Below, piece after piece: positions 11,601 through 26,438 of a stretch of 64,000 bases of DNA. The position numbers and the translations under genes are program-made. The DNA is taken from assembly GCA_905116865.2 (NCBI GenBank), contig CAJHNH020008552.1:249507-313506 (forward strand), read 5' to 3'. The notes beneath the pieces were generated by a model. It was not told the origin of the DNA. It made no database searches and was given only the letters and a program-made list of their open reading frames with translations. The stretch is from Candidula unifasciata. Taxonomy: Eukaryota > Mollusca > Gastropoda > Stylommatophora > Geomitridae. How positions within the stretch are numbered: position 1 is the first letter of the stretch; each line of letters opens with the position of its first letter.

Positions 11601-14600
11601 TAATTAGCCTAAAATGGGTATAAGGAAATGTTCTGAGAGGATAATGCAGCTGGCATGACCTGTCAAGTGTTGATTGGTCTATAATCCCTATTTTGGAGAA
11701 CAAAAAATAAATCTACATCCCTCCCGACAAGCATGCTGTAAAAGGCGACTAATTAAGTATGTTTGCTTCTAAGTCTTAGTGCATCAGCCTGAGAGATGAG
11801 GAACCAACAGTCTGCATAATAATAAGCCAGATCTGTAAAAGGTTTTGCTTGCAACACTCTTGAACAAGATCAGAAGTCCAGAAGTTGACGAACAACCAAG
11901 ACTTTCTGCCAGAGTTTACAGTCCGTGAACGCGAAGATAAAGAAAACATCTGGCATGACCCATTAAGTGTTGATTGGTCTAAAAATATAGATATGCCTCG
12001 TATGACCGATGTAGCGTTTAAAAAAAAACTAAAAATAAAAATGTGACCCCTTCTGGATTGCTTTCTGAGTGAATGGATGACTGAATCAAGAATTGACATC
12101 ACTGCACTCTGGCCATTCCTGCACATGCTCCGTCTCCTTACTCAGTAACTAACAAATAGTAGACACACAAATAGTACTTGATGCAACTTGATTAAAGGTC
12201 TGCCTGTTTCCTCTTCAATGTTGTATATCTTCCCGAACCTCTTCTCACCCCACCCCCTTTCCTTGGTGAAATAGTCTTTCAGTGAATGGATTCTCTGTCT
12301 GCTCTTTTGCACTGTCCATTTTATCCTAGAGAGCCTTCACTACATCTTCTTTATCATAAAGTAACTCACTGCTCAGTGGAGCTGCAGCAGCCATTCTATC
12401 AGTCTGCTTATTACCCTACACACCGGAATTTCCTAGATGAAAAATCCATGATATGGTCCTTATCTAAGCTTTATAATTGCAGCCTGAAAGACTTATCACC
12501 CAATGACTCAAGGAGCCACTATTCTGATGAGAATCCATCAGAAGCAGATCCCAGTAACCTGGTTTTACTGTATATCACAGTCTAATGTGAGCGGGTTGAT
12601 GGTACTTTGTTTAAACATGAGAAAACATCCTAAACTTACTTTAGTGCTGCGATCTTCCCTTATTATGGTGTCTGAATTCTTTAGCAGAATCACTCACAAC
12701 TGTCTGGTAAAATCACAAACAGCCATAAAAATCCTGGGGTTGGTTCGGCAACATGCTGTAAAGCAGCGGTTCTCAACCTGTGGGTCACAACCCTTTTAGA
12801 GGTCAAACGATCATTTCCACAGGGGTCACCTAAGACCTTCGGAAAACACATATTCGCTGAAGTTATGAAGTAGCAACGAAAATAATTTTATGGTTGGGGG
12901 TCACCACGACACGAGGGATTGTATAAAAAGGTTGTGGCATTAGGAAAGCTGAGAACGACTGCTGTAAAGGATACGTAACTAACTATATGAGCATGATGTA
13001 AACATAGATTTTATTCTTTGCACTTTCTAAATGTTAATTTTATTATGTGTAGTTATATATACAGTAAAATTGTGACAACAGAGATTAAATGCCTTAGAAG
13101 AGCTGCAGGAGTTTCAAGGAAAGACAGAATACGGAATCATGAAATTAGACGAATGCTAGGAATAAAGCCAGTCTTACAGGTCACCAAAGAACAACAAATG
13201 AAGTGGTTTGGACACCTAACAAGAATGCCCTGGTACTATCGGCCACAGTGAGCCACACTAAAACGTTACAACGGGTATATAGCGAGTGGACGACCTCAGA
13301 AAAGATGGAGTGACGGCATTAAGAACGGCATTAAGAACAGCCTTACAGAAATGAACATCAGTCTTAATAGTGCTCTTGACAGAGCTGATCAACAAACATT
13401 ACATCTCCCCCCCGACACTTTGATGAGGTAAAAGATGGAAGAGAAGAAAAAGAAGAATATATACAGATGTCCAGCATGAATGTATATTTTTTCTGTGTAA
13501 ATATACTATGCACCAAGATCACAATATATAAAACGTTGATAAGACCAGTCATTTTATATTGCACTGAAACTTGGAGCACAGCTAAAAAAAATGAAAGCTT
13601 ATTACATGTTTTTGAAATGAGGACCCATCAAAGACAAACGGCGGAGAATGGAGAGTGAGAAGCAACAACGAAATTCATACTCTGTTAAAAATCATCATCG
13701 GTCACTGGCATCATGAGATCTAATAGACTGAAATAGCTTGAGCATTTTGAGAGAATGTCAAATGATAGAGAGGTAAAAATGGTTGTAGACCACGAGGCAG
13801 ACCAAGAAGACAATGGAGAGATAACGTCCAGACAGACCAAACAGAAAGAGAAGGCCAGCCAGAGAGATGACTGGAGGCAGGTGATATCTGCAGCAGTGAG
13901 CCGCAAGGGCTCGGAACGCTGAAGAAGAAGAAGAAGTATACTGAGTAAATATCTGTATATTTTTTGTAGGTTAACTATGACCGTCAAGTTAATTCTATCT
14001 AAATATACCATATATGTATACTGTATGTTCAGTGTGAAGATATATTTTTTTGTATACTTTCTAACATAGATTCACTATGTGTAGTTGTGTATACAGATGT
14101 TGCCGTAAAAACATATATTTTATTCTGTGTACTTTTTAAGTATAGATTTATTATGTATAGTGTATACAGTTGTTCGTTATCCACACAAACTATTTATGTA
14201 AATATACTATGTAGATAATTACTTTTTGTATAATAATTTGTGAAAATAGATTGTATTTTATGTAAATGTACCATATGTGTGTTATATATGTTCAGTGTGA
14301 ACATAAATTTTATTCTATGTGAATATACCATATATGTTTATTGAATATTCAGTGCGAACATAAGATTTTATTCAATGTTTACCTCTACAGAGTCAGGGTC
14401 ATCTATTCCTACATGCGTCTCACATCCTTCAGAGGAGTCTCGCACATAAAGGGGTCCTGGCTGGGGCTCTCTTCAATAAAACCAGGTGGGTTTGTACTAG
14501 CGTGGTCTCTCATGTTTGTTTCCGGTTGTATTTGTGCATAGTTTGTTCAGTAATAGATGAATGGATGGGTGCATGGATGGTGTATGTTTTGAATTAGATA

Positions 14601-17600
14601 GGTAGAACTAGACAAGATAAGATAATATAGGGCAATTTTCAGATCTTTTAAAATGTCAGTATTTCTTCTCTTCTTTGTCCACCTTATTCTGAGAATCTTT
14701 CTGTAGCAGATAGTCCACCTCTCACATCCGTATGTTGCTACAGGGAAGATGCCTCAAGGTAAATCAAGACAATATTAGTCAAGACAAAGGGAGCATTGCA
14801 TCAGCCACCTTTACTTCCCAGAACTTTACCTGTTACCCATTTAAAGCTGGCTCAACCTGTGAGCCAGGGTCATTTTTTTAAAAACAATTCTGCTCAGCGC
14901 GGTTCACAGATTATATAAAACAAGATAATATATGGCAACACAAGATAATATATGGCAACACAAGATAAGATAATATGTGGCAACACAAGATAATATGTTT
15001 ACTTGTATCTGAGTGCATAATTGCTTTTTTTAAAGCTTCATAAGTGGATTTTATGTTCATCCAGTTAAAAAAAAAAAGGCTAACTCTGTTTCACCATACA
15101 CATTTCTACAGAGTGCTCTGTACACAGTTGAGCAACAGCCTCACGAGGCAGTTCCTTCTTCTCATGTCTCAGAGCCAGGTAAATATTACTTAGATAGTTA
15201 TGGTTTAATTCTTTCATTCTCATCGAGGGTAACTGGCTGACCAAACGGGAAAAAAGTTACGATCATGAGAATGTAAACACAAAGTGGAAGTGGCCAGCTT
15301 TCTTCAGTGTACTCTGGCTAAAGGGATCTGTAGTGATATAGTGGCTAGATGAAAAAACCTGCTAGCCGAAAGGTTGTAGGTTCAAATCTGTGTCTAGTCG
15401 GATTAAAAAACATTGCTTTCACTTCCAAGTCACACCAGCCTAAAATGGGTATCCTTGAAAGTAAAGACGGCTGACGTGATGTTGAACGCATCTCACGGCG
15501 AGTGCCGATTAATCTAACAGATATGAGTTTAGCACTGTGTGTCCGATGTGGCACTAGGGTGAATATGGTCCTTGACCTTTGATTTGACCTCGACCAGATG
15601 TAAAAAGTAAGGTGGTCGGGATTCATGGGAAAGAGCCAATCACAGTCAACCTTGCTTTGCACTGAAAGAGTACATGGGTGTCTAGAGAAGGCTATGACAG
15701 CTGAGAAGATTGAGGGTGTTAGAGGCAGTGGTCATCATAGGAAGGAGGTAATAGGTGTCTAGAGAAGGCTATGACAGCCGAGAAGATTGAGGGTGTTAGA
15801 GGTAGTGTCATCACAGGAAGGAGTTAACAGGTGTCTAGAGAAGGCTCTGACAGCCGAGAAAATTGAGGGTGTTAGAGGCAGTGGTCATCACAGGAAGGAG
15901 TTAACAGGTGTCTAGAGAAGGCTGTGACAGCCTTGAAGATTGAGGGTGTTAGAGGCAGTGGTCATCACAGGAAGGAGGTAATAGGTGTCTAGAGAAGGCT
16001 GTGACAGCCGAGAAGATTGAGGGTGTTAGAGGCAGTGGTCATCACAGGAAGGAGTTAACAGGTGTCTAGAGAAGGCTGTGACAGCCGAGAAGATTGAGGG
16101 TGTTAGAGGCAGTGGTCATCACAGGAAGGAGTTAACAGGTGTCTAGAGAAGGCTGTGACAGCCGAGAAGATTGAGGGTGTTAGAGGCAGTGGTCATCACA
16201 GGAAGGAGGTAATAGGTGCCTAGAGAAGGCTAGCCTTGAAGATTGAGGGTGTTAGAGGCAGTGTCATCACAGCTGAGAAGGCTGTGACAGCCGAGAAGAT
16301 TGAGGGTGTTAGAGGCAGTGGTCATCACAGGAAGGAGGTAATAGGTGCCTAGAGAAGGCTGTGACAGCCGAGAAGATTGAGGGTGTTAGAGGTAGTGGTC
16401 TTCACAGGAAGGAGTTAACAGGTGTCTAGAGAAGGCTATGACAGCCGAGAAGATTGAGGGTGTTAGAGGCAGTGGTCATCACAGGAAGGAGTTAACAGGT
16501 GTCTAGAGAAGGCTTTGACAGCCTTGAAGATTGAGGGTGTTAGAGGCAGTGTCATCACAGGAAGGAGTTAACAGGTGTCTAGAGAAGGCTTTGACAGCCT
16601 TGAAGATTGAGGGTGTTAGAGGCAGTGTCATCACAGGAAGGAGTTAACAGGTGTCTAGAGAAGGCTTTGACAGCCGAGAAGATTGAGGGTGTTAGAGGCA
16701 GTGTCATCACAGGAAGGAGTTAACAGGTGTCTAGAGAAGGCTTTGACAGAGAAGATTGAGCCGAGAGGAGTTGGGTGTTAGAGGCAGTGTCATCACAGGA
16801 AGGAGTTAACAGGTGTCTAGAGAAGGCTGTGACAGCCGAGAAGATTGAGGGTGTTAGAGGCAGTGTCATCACAGGAACGAGTTAACAGGTGTCTAGAGAA
16901 GGCTATGACAGCCGAGAAGATTGAGGGTGTTAGAGGCAGTGTTATCACAGGAAGGAGTTAACAGGTGTCTAGAGAAGGCTGTGACAGCCCTAAAGATTGA
17001 GGGTGTTAGAAGCAGTGGTCGTCACAGGAAGAAGGTAATAGGTCTCTAGAGAAGGCTGTGACAGCCGAGAAGATTGAGGGTGTTAGAGGCAGTGGTCATC
17101 ACATGAGGAATATGCTGAATGAATTGGAAAAATGGCAAAATAGTATAGAAATCAGTTTTAGAATTTATTTTAAAAAAAAAGATTGATATCTATGAAGGAA
17201 TAAAACACAGGGACATTTAGAATGATTGTTGGGGTTTTAAACTCATTATATTATGGCATCTTCGGGTAACCTTGTGTGACTTTGAGGCTTAAACGGTGAT
17301 GAAAAGATAAGGAACATCCAGTACCTTAAAGAGAGGGTAGCTGCAGCAGTTGCCGTTTAACTGTAGACATGATTCAGAAGACATGGAAAGAGATTCAGTA
17401 CTGTTTAGATATTACCAGAGCTACAAATACCTCCATATCAAAGTGTACTAAGGTAAATCTAATAACTTTTAAAAACATTTTAAAACGCCACACATTTTTA
17501 TCCGTTTAATACTTTACAAAAATTAAATTTCTAGTAATCATTCTTGATGGGTACGCTACATATTGGGGGATAAAAGGAAGAAGAATATGAACATTAAGGT

Positions 17601-20600
17601 GTTTAATACCATTTGTCAGTTAATTTTCTGGTCTATTTAATATTATTGTCTAATATATTTGTTTAATTTATATTGAATAATCTAGTTATCTATTATATTG
17701 TCTAATAATAATATAAAAATCTCTTATCTGGTAATACTAATTTAAATTCTGACAATGTCTTTATTTTACACTACTGATACATTAATATATCATGTACTTT
17801 CAGTTTCCTTGTGTGGAAGCCAACTCTGGTGAGACAAGTATTTTCTTGTTTATGCTACTTTCACTTATTCTGCACTTAGCATGTCCTTTTACAATCAGTA
17901 TTTGAGAATAACAACTAGAAAGATCAGTAACAAGAGGCGGAGAGAGAAATGATGCTGGATGTTCTTATATGATGACGTAGAGAACTATCTTTAGTAGGAT
18001 TTTCTAGAACATACGGAAATTAGATCTTTGTAGGTCCCTTAATTATTTGGGGGGGGGGGGGGGGGGGGGGGGGGGAGAAATCCCAACAAGCATGTTGTAA
18101 AAGTTGACTTACAAGGTTTTTTTCCCCCTTCAAAGTCAGAGTGCATCTGACTGAGAGGCAAGAAACTTACAGTCTGCATACAAATATGCCAAAACTTTAA
18201 AACGAATATGCACGCGAAACTCAAGTTCTGCCATAAGATCAAAATCCAGAAGTGGCAGAACAACCAGAACATTCCACTAAGGTTAACAGCCGATGAACAT
18301 GAAGAAGAAGAAGAGTACCAAATGGTCTACAAAGCTATGAGCACCGTATGTCAACTGTTGCCCAAGACATATAAAAGTGTCCTTGTTCTTCACTGCATGA
18401 TCACAGAAATAAATTAAACTTTTCTGACTGAATTACCTGATGTGAAAACCTGAACACTATTTTATGATTAACCATATTTTATTGTTTGTAAATTAATATT
18501 TTTTTTCTTCATTTGTTCATACACAGTTCTGGAACTTCCTGGAGGAGTGAGGCTTCTTCATATTTACCTGCCAAAGAATGAATACGCTAAGCTGGGATAT
18601 CGAAGGAAGAAGGCATACATCCACTCCAAATCTAATGTCCTGTCAAAAGAAAGATCCTCATCAGACTCAGTGAATAGAAGTACACACCCATCTCTTTGCA
18701 CGCCAGATTATATATCAGCACAGAATTTCTTCACTGATGGTGTGGTCAGCAGTGCTGGAGGAGTGACAGATCCTGGAAAGTCACAGAGTTTTGATGATGG
18801 CAGTTCTGGTAACCGATCTTCTAGTGGACATGAAGCAAGTGGTTTGATGGTGTCACCATCGGCTGGGCTGAATTCTGGTACAGATTCTGAAGTCTTCTTG
18901 GACACACTTTCAGACATGATCTTTGACTCCGAGAATCAGCTGAAGTTAGCTGATATAAAACAAGTAGAATGTGCGACAAGCAGTAGAGAGGCTTCCAATC
19001 TACGGCTTCGTCAGACCCTGCCCTTTTCACATCCCACACTGGTTGAAGTTGGCAGTCGTTCTTCACTGAGTCTGGAAAGTAACAATCCTTCACTGAGCCA
19101 AGACAGTATTAGTCCTTCACCGAGTCAGGACAGTAGCAGTCCTTTACCAAGCCAAGACAGTAGCCGTCCTTCACCGATTCAAGATAGTAGCAGTCTTTCA
19201 TCCAGACAAGGTAAAAACAGTCCCATACCAACTCAGAATAGTAATTCACTGATCAGAGACAGTAGCAGTCCTAACAGTAACAGTTCTGTGCAGAGCAATA
19301 ACAACCAAGGCAGTAGCAGTACTTCTCCAACTCCAGAGAGTAACAGTCCTGGAGTGAATCAAAACAGAAGTAATCCTATTTCAGGCAGTCACAATCCTTC
19401 ACCAAGCCAACACAATAGTAATCCCTCGCTGTCTCAAGACATTAATAATCATACACCAACTCACAATAAGAACAGTCAATCCCATTCTGAGAACAGCACC
19501 CAGATAAAGATAAATATCCATGTAGAACATGACAGTGGAACTTCTAAAGCTGAAGAGAACAAAGCTCAACTGGAAATACATCAGTCATTGAGAGATTTGT
19601 CTTTCAGTGGTAAGACTCCTGAAGAAGCTTTTTCTCACGATGCTGAAACACCAGCTGAGGCCTTAGGTTCTTTTTCTGATACTTACCAGCATGATACATC
19701 TTCTAGTGATCCTACCAGTAATGCTAGTAATTATGATACATTCTGTACTGATACCAATAGATTTGAAGATAGTGATAGTAACAGGGAGAGTACACTTTTA
19801 AAAGATGCCAGAAAACAAGATACATCTTTTGCTGATATTAAAAGTAAAGATATTTCTTGTGCTGATATCGTTAGTCATGAAAATAATAGTGTTCTGCAAG
19901 ATAAGATCCTAAATACAGAATTACATTTGAACCAACATAGCAATAAAAGTAACCCCAATGAAAGTGTCTTGGCTGTCGATCAAGAACATTGTAATGGCAT
20001 GGAGAGTAGTGCACATGAAGTTACAGCAGATTTGAAGTCTGTTGCCGTGTTTGCCCACAACTATCCCGATTTACTTGATTCTTCAGAAACTAGTACTACT
20101 TCATCACATCTCGACAACAGCTTGTCATCTGATCAGCAACAGAACAAAGAGGGTTCAAAAGTTAACACAGTTGAAGATGGATTAGCTACAATTAGTCCTT
20201 GTCATGACAACAGTAACACTACAGGACCTGATTCAGGGCAAGTAAATACAATTTCTTCATTTCAAAATGGCAGAGTTACCTCACAAGTAAATTTGCATAA
20301 TAAAGACACCACAAGTTTGTTAGAGCTTGAACCAGTTGAACTTAACAAAATTGCACAAGCTAATGGCGAAATTGTATCACAGCTGAGAAAATCAAACTAT
20401 ATTGCTGAAAATAGTGTCGAAGACCCATTGACTTCTTTGAATATAAAAGATAAGTCAGAGCGGGGAGTTCCTGTTAATAAAAAAATAGACGAGGCACATA
20501 TAGGCATTGAAAACGGTTTGTCTGACTCCGCAGACATGTCCGTTTCTGATTTAGCCAATAAGGATTCAAGATCTCAAATGTCTCTGCAGCCGTCTGGTTT

Positions 20601-23600
20601 ATCAAAACAAACTACATTTAATGTGACAGAAATTCTGGCACAAAACAAAGAGCAGATTGATGCTTCTTTGGAAACTCGACTTAGTGGAGATGAGTCATCA
20701 ACGCAGTCATCTTCTGAGCTGAAACATGATGAGCACGAAGTGTCTTCTTATTCGCTGGCTTACAGTGAAGTCGGCGCCAATAAAGATCGTTTGACTTTTG
20801 AATTTGTGGACAGTGAGTTTTCCGAAGGAGGCCTGTTGTCTCCTCTGTCTTTACACTTGTCACCAGTTACAGAATCTTCCGGGCCGACAGCAGACGATAT
20901 GCCTCAAGGAAGATCTGGATTGGAGCCAAAGAGCGGTGACTCAAAAATAGCTTCAGATCTTAAATCTGAAGACTTCGCCAAAAGTTCACCAGAATGGAGT
21001 CCTGAGAGAGATGGCCTTGAGGAGTTGACGCTGTATGCCCAAGGCCACTCTGATACTCTGTTGGTGTTGCTAGTATCTGACACTGTAAAGTGGAACAAGC
21101 TCAGTATTAACTCTTTGGTAAGCAGGGTTTATGTGTTGTATGTATCCCATCATAGTAAAAGTAAAATGCCCTTGTCCTACCCTTCAGGCGCATTAGATAT
21201 ACAGTACCAGACCTATAGACCAGTCGGTAGTCATTGGGTAATGTGGTCAACATCATGCCTTTACTTCCCAGGACTTTACCTTGTACCCATATAAAGGCTG
21301 TATCAACCTGGGAATAAAGGTCATTTTTTAAGAAAAAAGTCAGGCTTTGATTGGATTTGAGCCCATGACCTTTGAGTCCGCAGGTGAACATCTAGCCACT
21401 ACATCATGGCGGCTCCCTATCCTATCATAACGTTAAAATCTGATCTTTATGAGTAAAGAAAGGATTTTGGGAATGTCATGCTATTTTTATATATTTAAAC
21501 CAATAAGAACAATATATGATATAGTCTTGCTGACCACCTTTACTTTCCAGATAATTTCCTGGTACCTATTTAAGGCTGGGTCCCCTGGGGAATGTCAACA
21601 CAAGAACACTGGCAGGCATACAAACTACTGCCCTGTACAGCTGCTTTTATCAAAACATGCATTCTGTGAAATTCCCCATGTGTTTTCCAGAAATAGACCC
21701 ACTGTTCCCTGACAGTCATCTCATAAAAATAGACTAATTAGGGGAGTTTCCTTCAAAGTTAAAGTGCATCTGCCTGAGAGGCAAGTAACCAACAGTCTGC
21801 ATACAGACAAGCCAATATGTGAGTTGGATGTGCATGCACAGCCCAAGTTCTCGAACAAGGCATAAATCCAGAAGGGGAGAACAACCAGAACTTTCCACTG
21901 GAGTTTACAACCCGTGAACACAAAGACGAAGACAAGAAACTATGACATTTCTAACAGTATTAATCCCTACCAGATGGACACATGCCAGATTCCGGTCAAA
22001 ATGGATGCTAGGCAAGGTCAATGCCATTTAGCTGTGGCCAATTTTTGTGTGCTTGTGCCATACGCTGGCTGGTGCATTTTTGCTCCTTTTGTAGACTGAA
22101 AGGATAGTTTCGTTGCTCAGCTTCTGAGTTGAGTGCATGGCGTGGCACTGTGAGCTGCTGATTTCATTTGGAATGTTTTTCTACTGTGACCAATGTGGTG
22201 GTGTGAATTGTACAAGGTCCGACAATTAAGTAATGAGACTGATTCCATAAAAATTAAAGTAATCAACAGTTGAAGATAAAACCTGTGTCTGATTCAAAGT
22301 AAGCCCCATGTGCATTGATACAGCAAGTGGCACAATCTAACAAACACTGGAACGACCTCTGTAGCTCTTCTATTGCTATAACCCTTAAAGTCGATGTTAT
22401 GGCCCTTTGGATGTCATCAATATCGTTAAAGAAGCGTCCTTTCTATCGTAACTGTAATTTTGGGAATAGAAAATAATCACAGGGAGACAAATCTGGGGAT
22501 TAGGGTGGAAGGCTGAGAACACACACTTATTTTCGAGCCAAAAATTCTTGTTTGGATGATGTCTCTTGGGTGCTCAATCCGCTGATGTTTTTGGCCATCA
22601 GACAATGAATGTGGTACAAACCGGCAAGCAACTTTTTTCTTGCCAAAATCCTGCACTAAAATGTTATGAATGGTCTCTCTATTACCACCAGATTCATCTG
22701 CCATCATCCTCACAGTAAAACAATGATCTTCTTGTATCCATTATCAGACTTTTGCAACGAGTTCATCATTAGGAACGGAAATTTGACGTCTAGGTCTGCA
22801 TTAGTAATCATTTCCACGCCACTTTTAAATCATGAATACCACCTGAAAATTTATGCACAAGATAAACAATTATCCCCATAAACTTGTTGCATCATTTTAA
22901 CTGTTTCAGTGGCGCTTTTTCTGAGTTTTAAAAAGAATTTAATGTTAGCTTTTTGCTCTGTGATGATTATGTAACAATGCACCTCTGACTAGGTCAACAA
23001 AATGGAGGCTTGTTTGTTGTCTGCTTATCAAGCGGCTATGAAAAGTTGCCAGATCATAGATGAATGTTGCCTCTTTAGATTCCATGCTTTGCTTCATAGA
23101 TGACATTTTTGTCTTGGCCATAATAAAATCAGTCTCATTACTTAATTGTCGGACCTTGTGGATTAAGATAATGGCACAATGCCTGTTGTCCCAATATTGG
23201 TGGTGCAATTATGTGATTAAAATTGATCACGTGTGCAACTGCTGATCTGTTGGTGACTTCTGCTACCTTCCATGAACTTAACTGCATTTCTAATGTCGGA
23301 CTGTTTGTGTTCGCACTTCAGATGGCTACCGTATGTTTTTAATGCATGTTTATGCTAGTGCATATGCTGAGACAGCAGTCTGTCAATCTTTCTACAAGGG
23401 ACTGTGATAAACATTCTGTGTGTTTTTCGTTGGCACAGGAGCAGAGCAACTATGGGGTGACCCGTTAGCTATAAAGCTGAAACTAAGATTACCAGATTAC
23501 ATGCCATATGGTAATTAAGTGGCTCTTTATTATCTGTTTAACAGAACTGTTTGAATATCATTAGCTACAACAAATTTGCTGCTAATCAAAATGAAACCTT

Positions 23601-26403
23601 GTTTTGGTTTGCAGTGGAAATCATGTTTGCCTCACCTGGCAGAGTTGGATTTTCAGGTGAAGGATGCAGAGCGTCATGCAAAAGATGAATCAGAGGTAAG
23701 AGCAAGAGGTGCTTAGAGTGTATGTGGCAATTTGTAAACACTTCTGACCTTCAGCAAGGTTATGATGCCATTTGCAGTCTGATCACTGGCCATCTTCACA
23801 ACAAAGGGCGGCAACAGTTTATTGGCTCACTTGTTCATTCTTTTAAGAAAGACAAAATTAAAAATTTAGACCATTAGTAAGTGATTGTAGTTTTGAATTA
23901 TTTTAGTTGTTTACCATGTTTCTAATCCATACTGCATTTGAGGAAAAGGCTGGAACAAGGCTGTGCCTGAATTACAGTGAAAGACAAAGAATGAAGTGGT
24001 TTCACTATCGAGTAAGAATGTAGCCAGACTAAACTGTAAATGAGACCTTCAACAGTTGAACATGTGGGTGGAAGGCCAAGGAAGAAAGAGATGGATAGAT
24101 GGTGCAACAACCCAAAATAAAAAACACAACAACAGCGCATCACTCAAGGAACTTGAGGAGCACAAGACGAATACAGAAAACTATGACAGTGGATTACCAC
24201 CTGGTGTGATAGTGACAGAAGAAGACGATTTTAATACTAGGAACCAGTAACAAACTCAGGCACAGCTCGACCCATCTACACACAAGGTAACCATTTATTA
24301 ATCTTTGGTCAGGCTGGTCCACGTTGCTCAAGGTTACAGGGGTGTCCTAGTGTACTGCTGTAGACTGCATTCTCTCGTGGGAGACATATACCCAGCATTA
24401 GATATAAATACTATAAGTTTGAGACTGTATTTAATATCTGTTGATTTTACAGCTGCAACAGGCTTCCTGAAAACAGTCTTTTGCTGTTATGTAAAGAAGA
24501 GTCAGGTTCTATTTCAATTCCCTGAGTCTTAGTGAATATACAGCATTAGCTACATACACTCATCCAAACATGATAAGTGATGTGGCCGACCGCTTTTACT
24601 TTTGAAGATATTTTCTAGTGGCCATTCTAGCCTGGGTTGACTTAGGTAAGTGCCAAGATATATTCAAAAAATGTGTCACGGTGTGGATTCAAACATTACC
24701 ATTGGGACGACATCCAAAAGTGCTAGCTGCCACAACCCAGTTTGCTATGAAGGAACGGTCTCAAATCCTTTTTGTAGTCAATGGTAAATCTTTTTATGTC
24801 ATCTTCCAAGGTCACACAAATGAAACTGTACAAGCTGTGTAGGTCAGTTGATGTCGACAGGAAGTGACATATTGAGGTCAGCAAAGGCCAAAGGTCAAGC
24901 CGTATAGAAATGAGTGCAATTTGCACAAAGCAAATAAAAATACATGTATGTAGTGCTGTTTAAAATGTTTTATATGCAGTACCAACACCCTTTTAAGACA
25001 TTATTTGTCAGCGCTACTGTAATAGACAATTTGTGGTGACTACTGGTACCTTTTTTATGGATACTTTGCGCTGAGTACCAGCACCTTTTTTCTAGAAGAA
25101 AAAACCTGCACACCTGCGAGTCCTCGCCAGTGCAGAAAAGTTCATGCGCTGACTAAAATGTTTTTCTGATCTAAACCAAGAGCTCAGAGTCCTTATGGGC
25201 TGACATAGACCAGTGTTTCATTTTTTGGAACAATTTTTTCCATACAGAATGTTGGAGCACAACATCAGTACCTGAAATATGACACGTTTTCTCAGAATCT
25301 GAAAGGTAATTGTCCTTGTGTCTTTTCAAGGTCACATTTTTGTATTAATTTTGTGTGTGCTGTTTTCTTGTCTTGTTTTGTCACACCGATGGACACATAC
25401 AAATGGGAGCTGAAGTACTCTAGTGGCTAACACACTTGCCTGCTAATTAAAACTTGGATCCTTTTTCATCTTCTCAGCATTCAGTGGCTGTAAACTTTGG
25501 CGAAAAGTTATGGTTTTTGGTCCACAACTTTGGCAAAAGGTTCTGGTTTTTGGTCCACAACTTTGGCGAAAGGTTCTGGTTTTTGGTCCACTCTTGGACC
25601 TTCGCTTTTATCCAAGAACTTGAGTTTTGTGTACACATCCTTTTACAGATCTGTCTTTTTTCCTTGCTTCTCCGGCAGATGCACTCTGACTTTGAAGTAA
25701 ACATCCCTAATTAGTCACTTGCTACGATATACTGGGTCTATCCTTTTTTTAAATTTCCGAAAATGGAGCCCCAGAACCCACACAGAGAGTAATCCGTATC
25801 AACATGGACTTTTAAACTTGACATAGGTTGACCCAGCCTAAAATGGAGTTCTTGGAATAAAATTAATTGGTGTGATGTTGACTACATCAACCATTGGTAG
25901 CTGATTGGTTGATACAAATGTGGGTGTAGCACTGTATACCTAATGTGTCTCAATGGTGTGAAAGTCGGTCACCTTCTTCTTCTTTGTGTTCACCAGCTGT
26001 AAACTCTGGCGGAAAGTTCTGGTTGTTCATCCACTTTTGGACTGCAGTCCTGTTCCAGAACCTGAGTGTTGCGTGTGCATCCGTTTTACAGATCTGACTC
26101 ATTTGTATGCAGACTGCTGGTTCCTTGCCTCTCAGGCAGATGCACTCTGACTTCGAAGGGAAGCTCCTAATTAGTTGACTCTTACGACATGCTTTTGGGT
26201 AGGCAGAGGGTGTGTTCTTGTTTTCCCTATAATAGGGCTCCAGAACCCACACAGGAAAGTAGTAGGTCACTAAAAGGATACATCAGAAGCTCGCCTGTTG
26301 ACCCTAAGGTCTTGTGTTCAAATCTGCATAGGGATAGATTTGTTCAAAAATGACTTTGACTTCCTGTTCAACCCAACCTAAAATTGGGAAAAAAAAATCG
26401 GGG

Positions 26404-26438
<35 letters not shown>

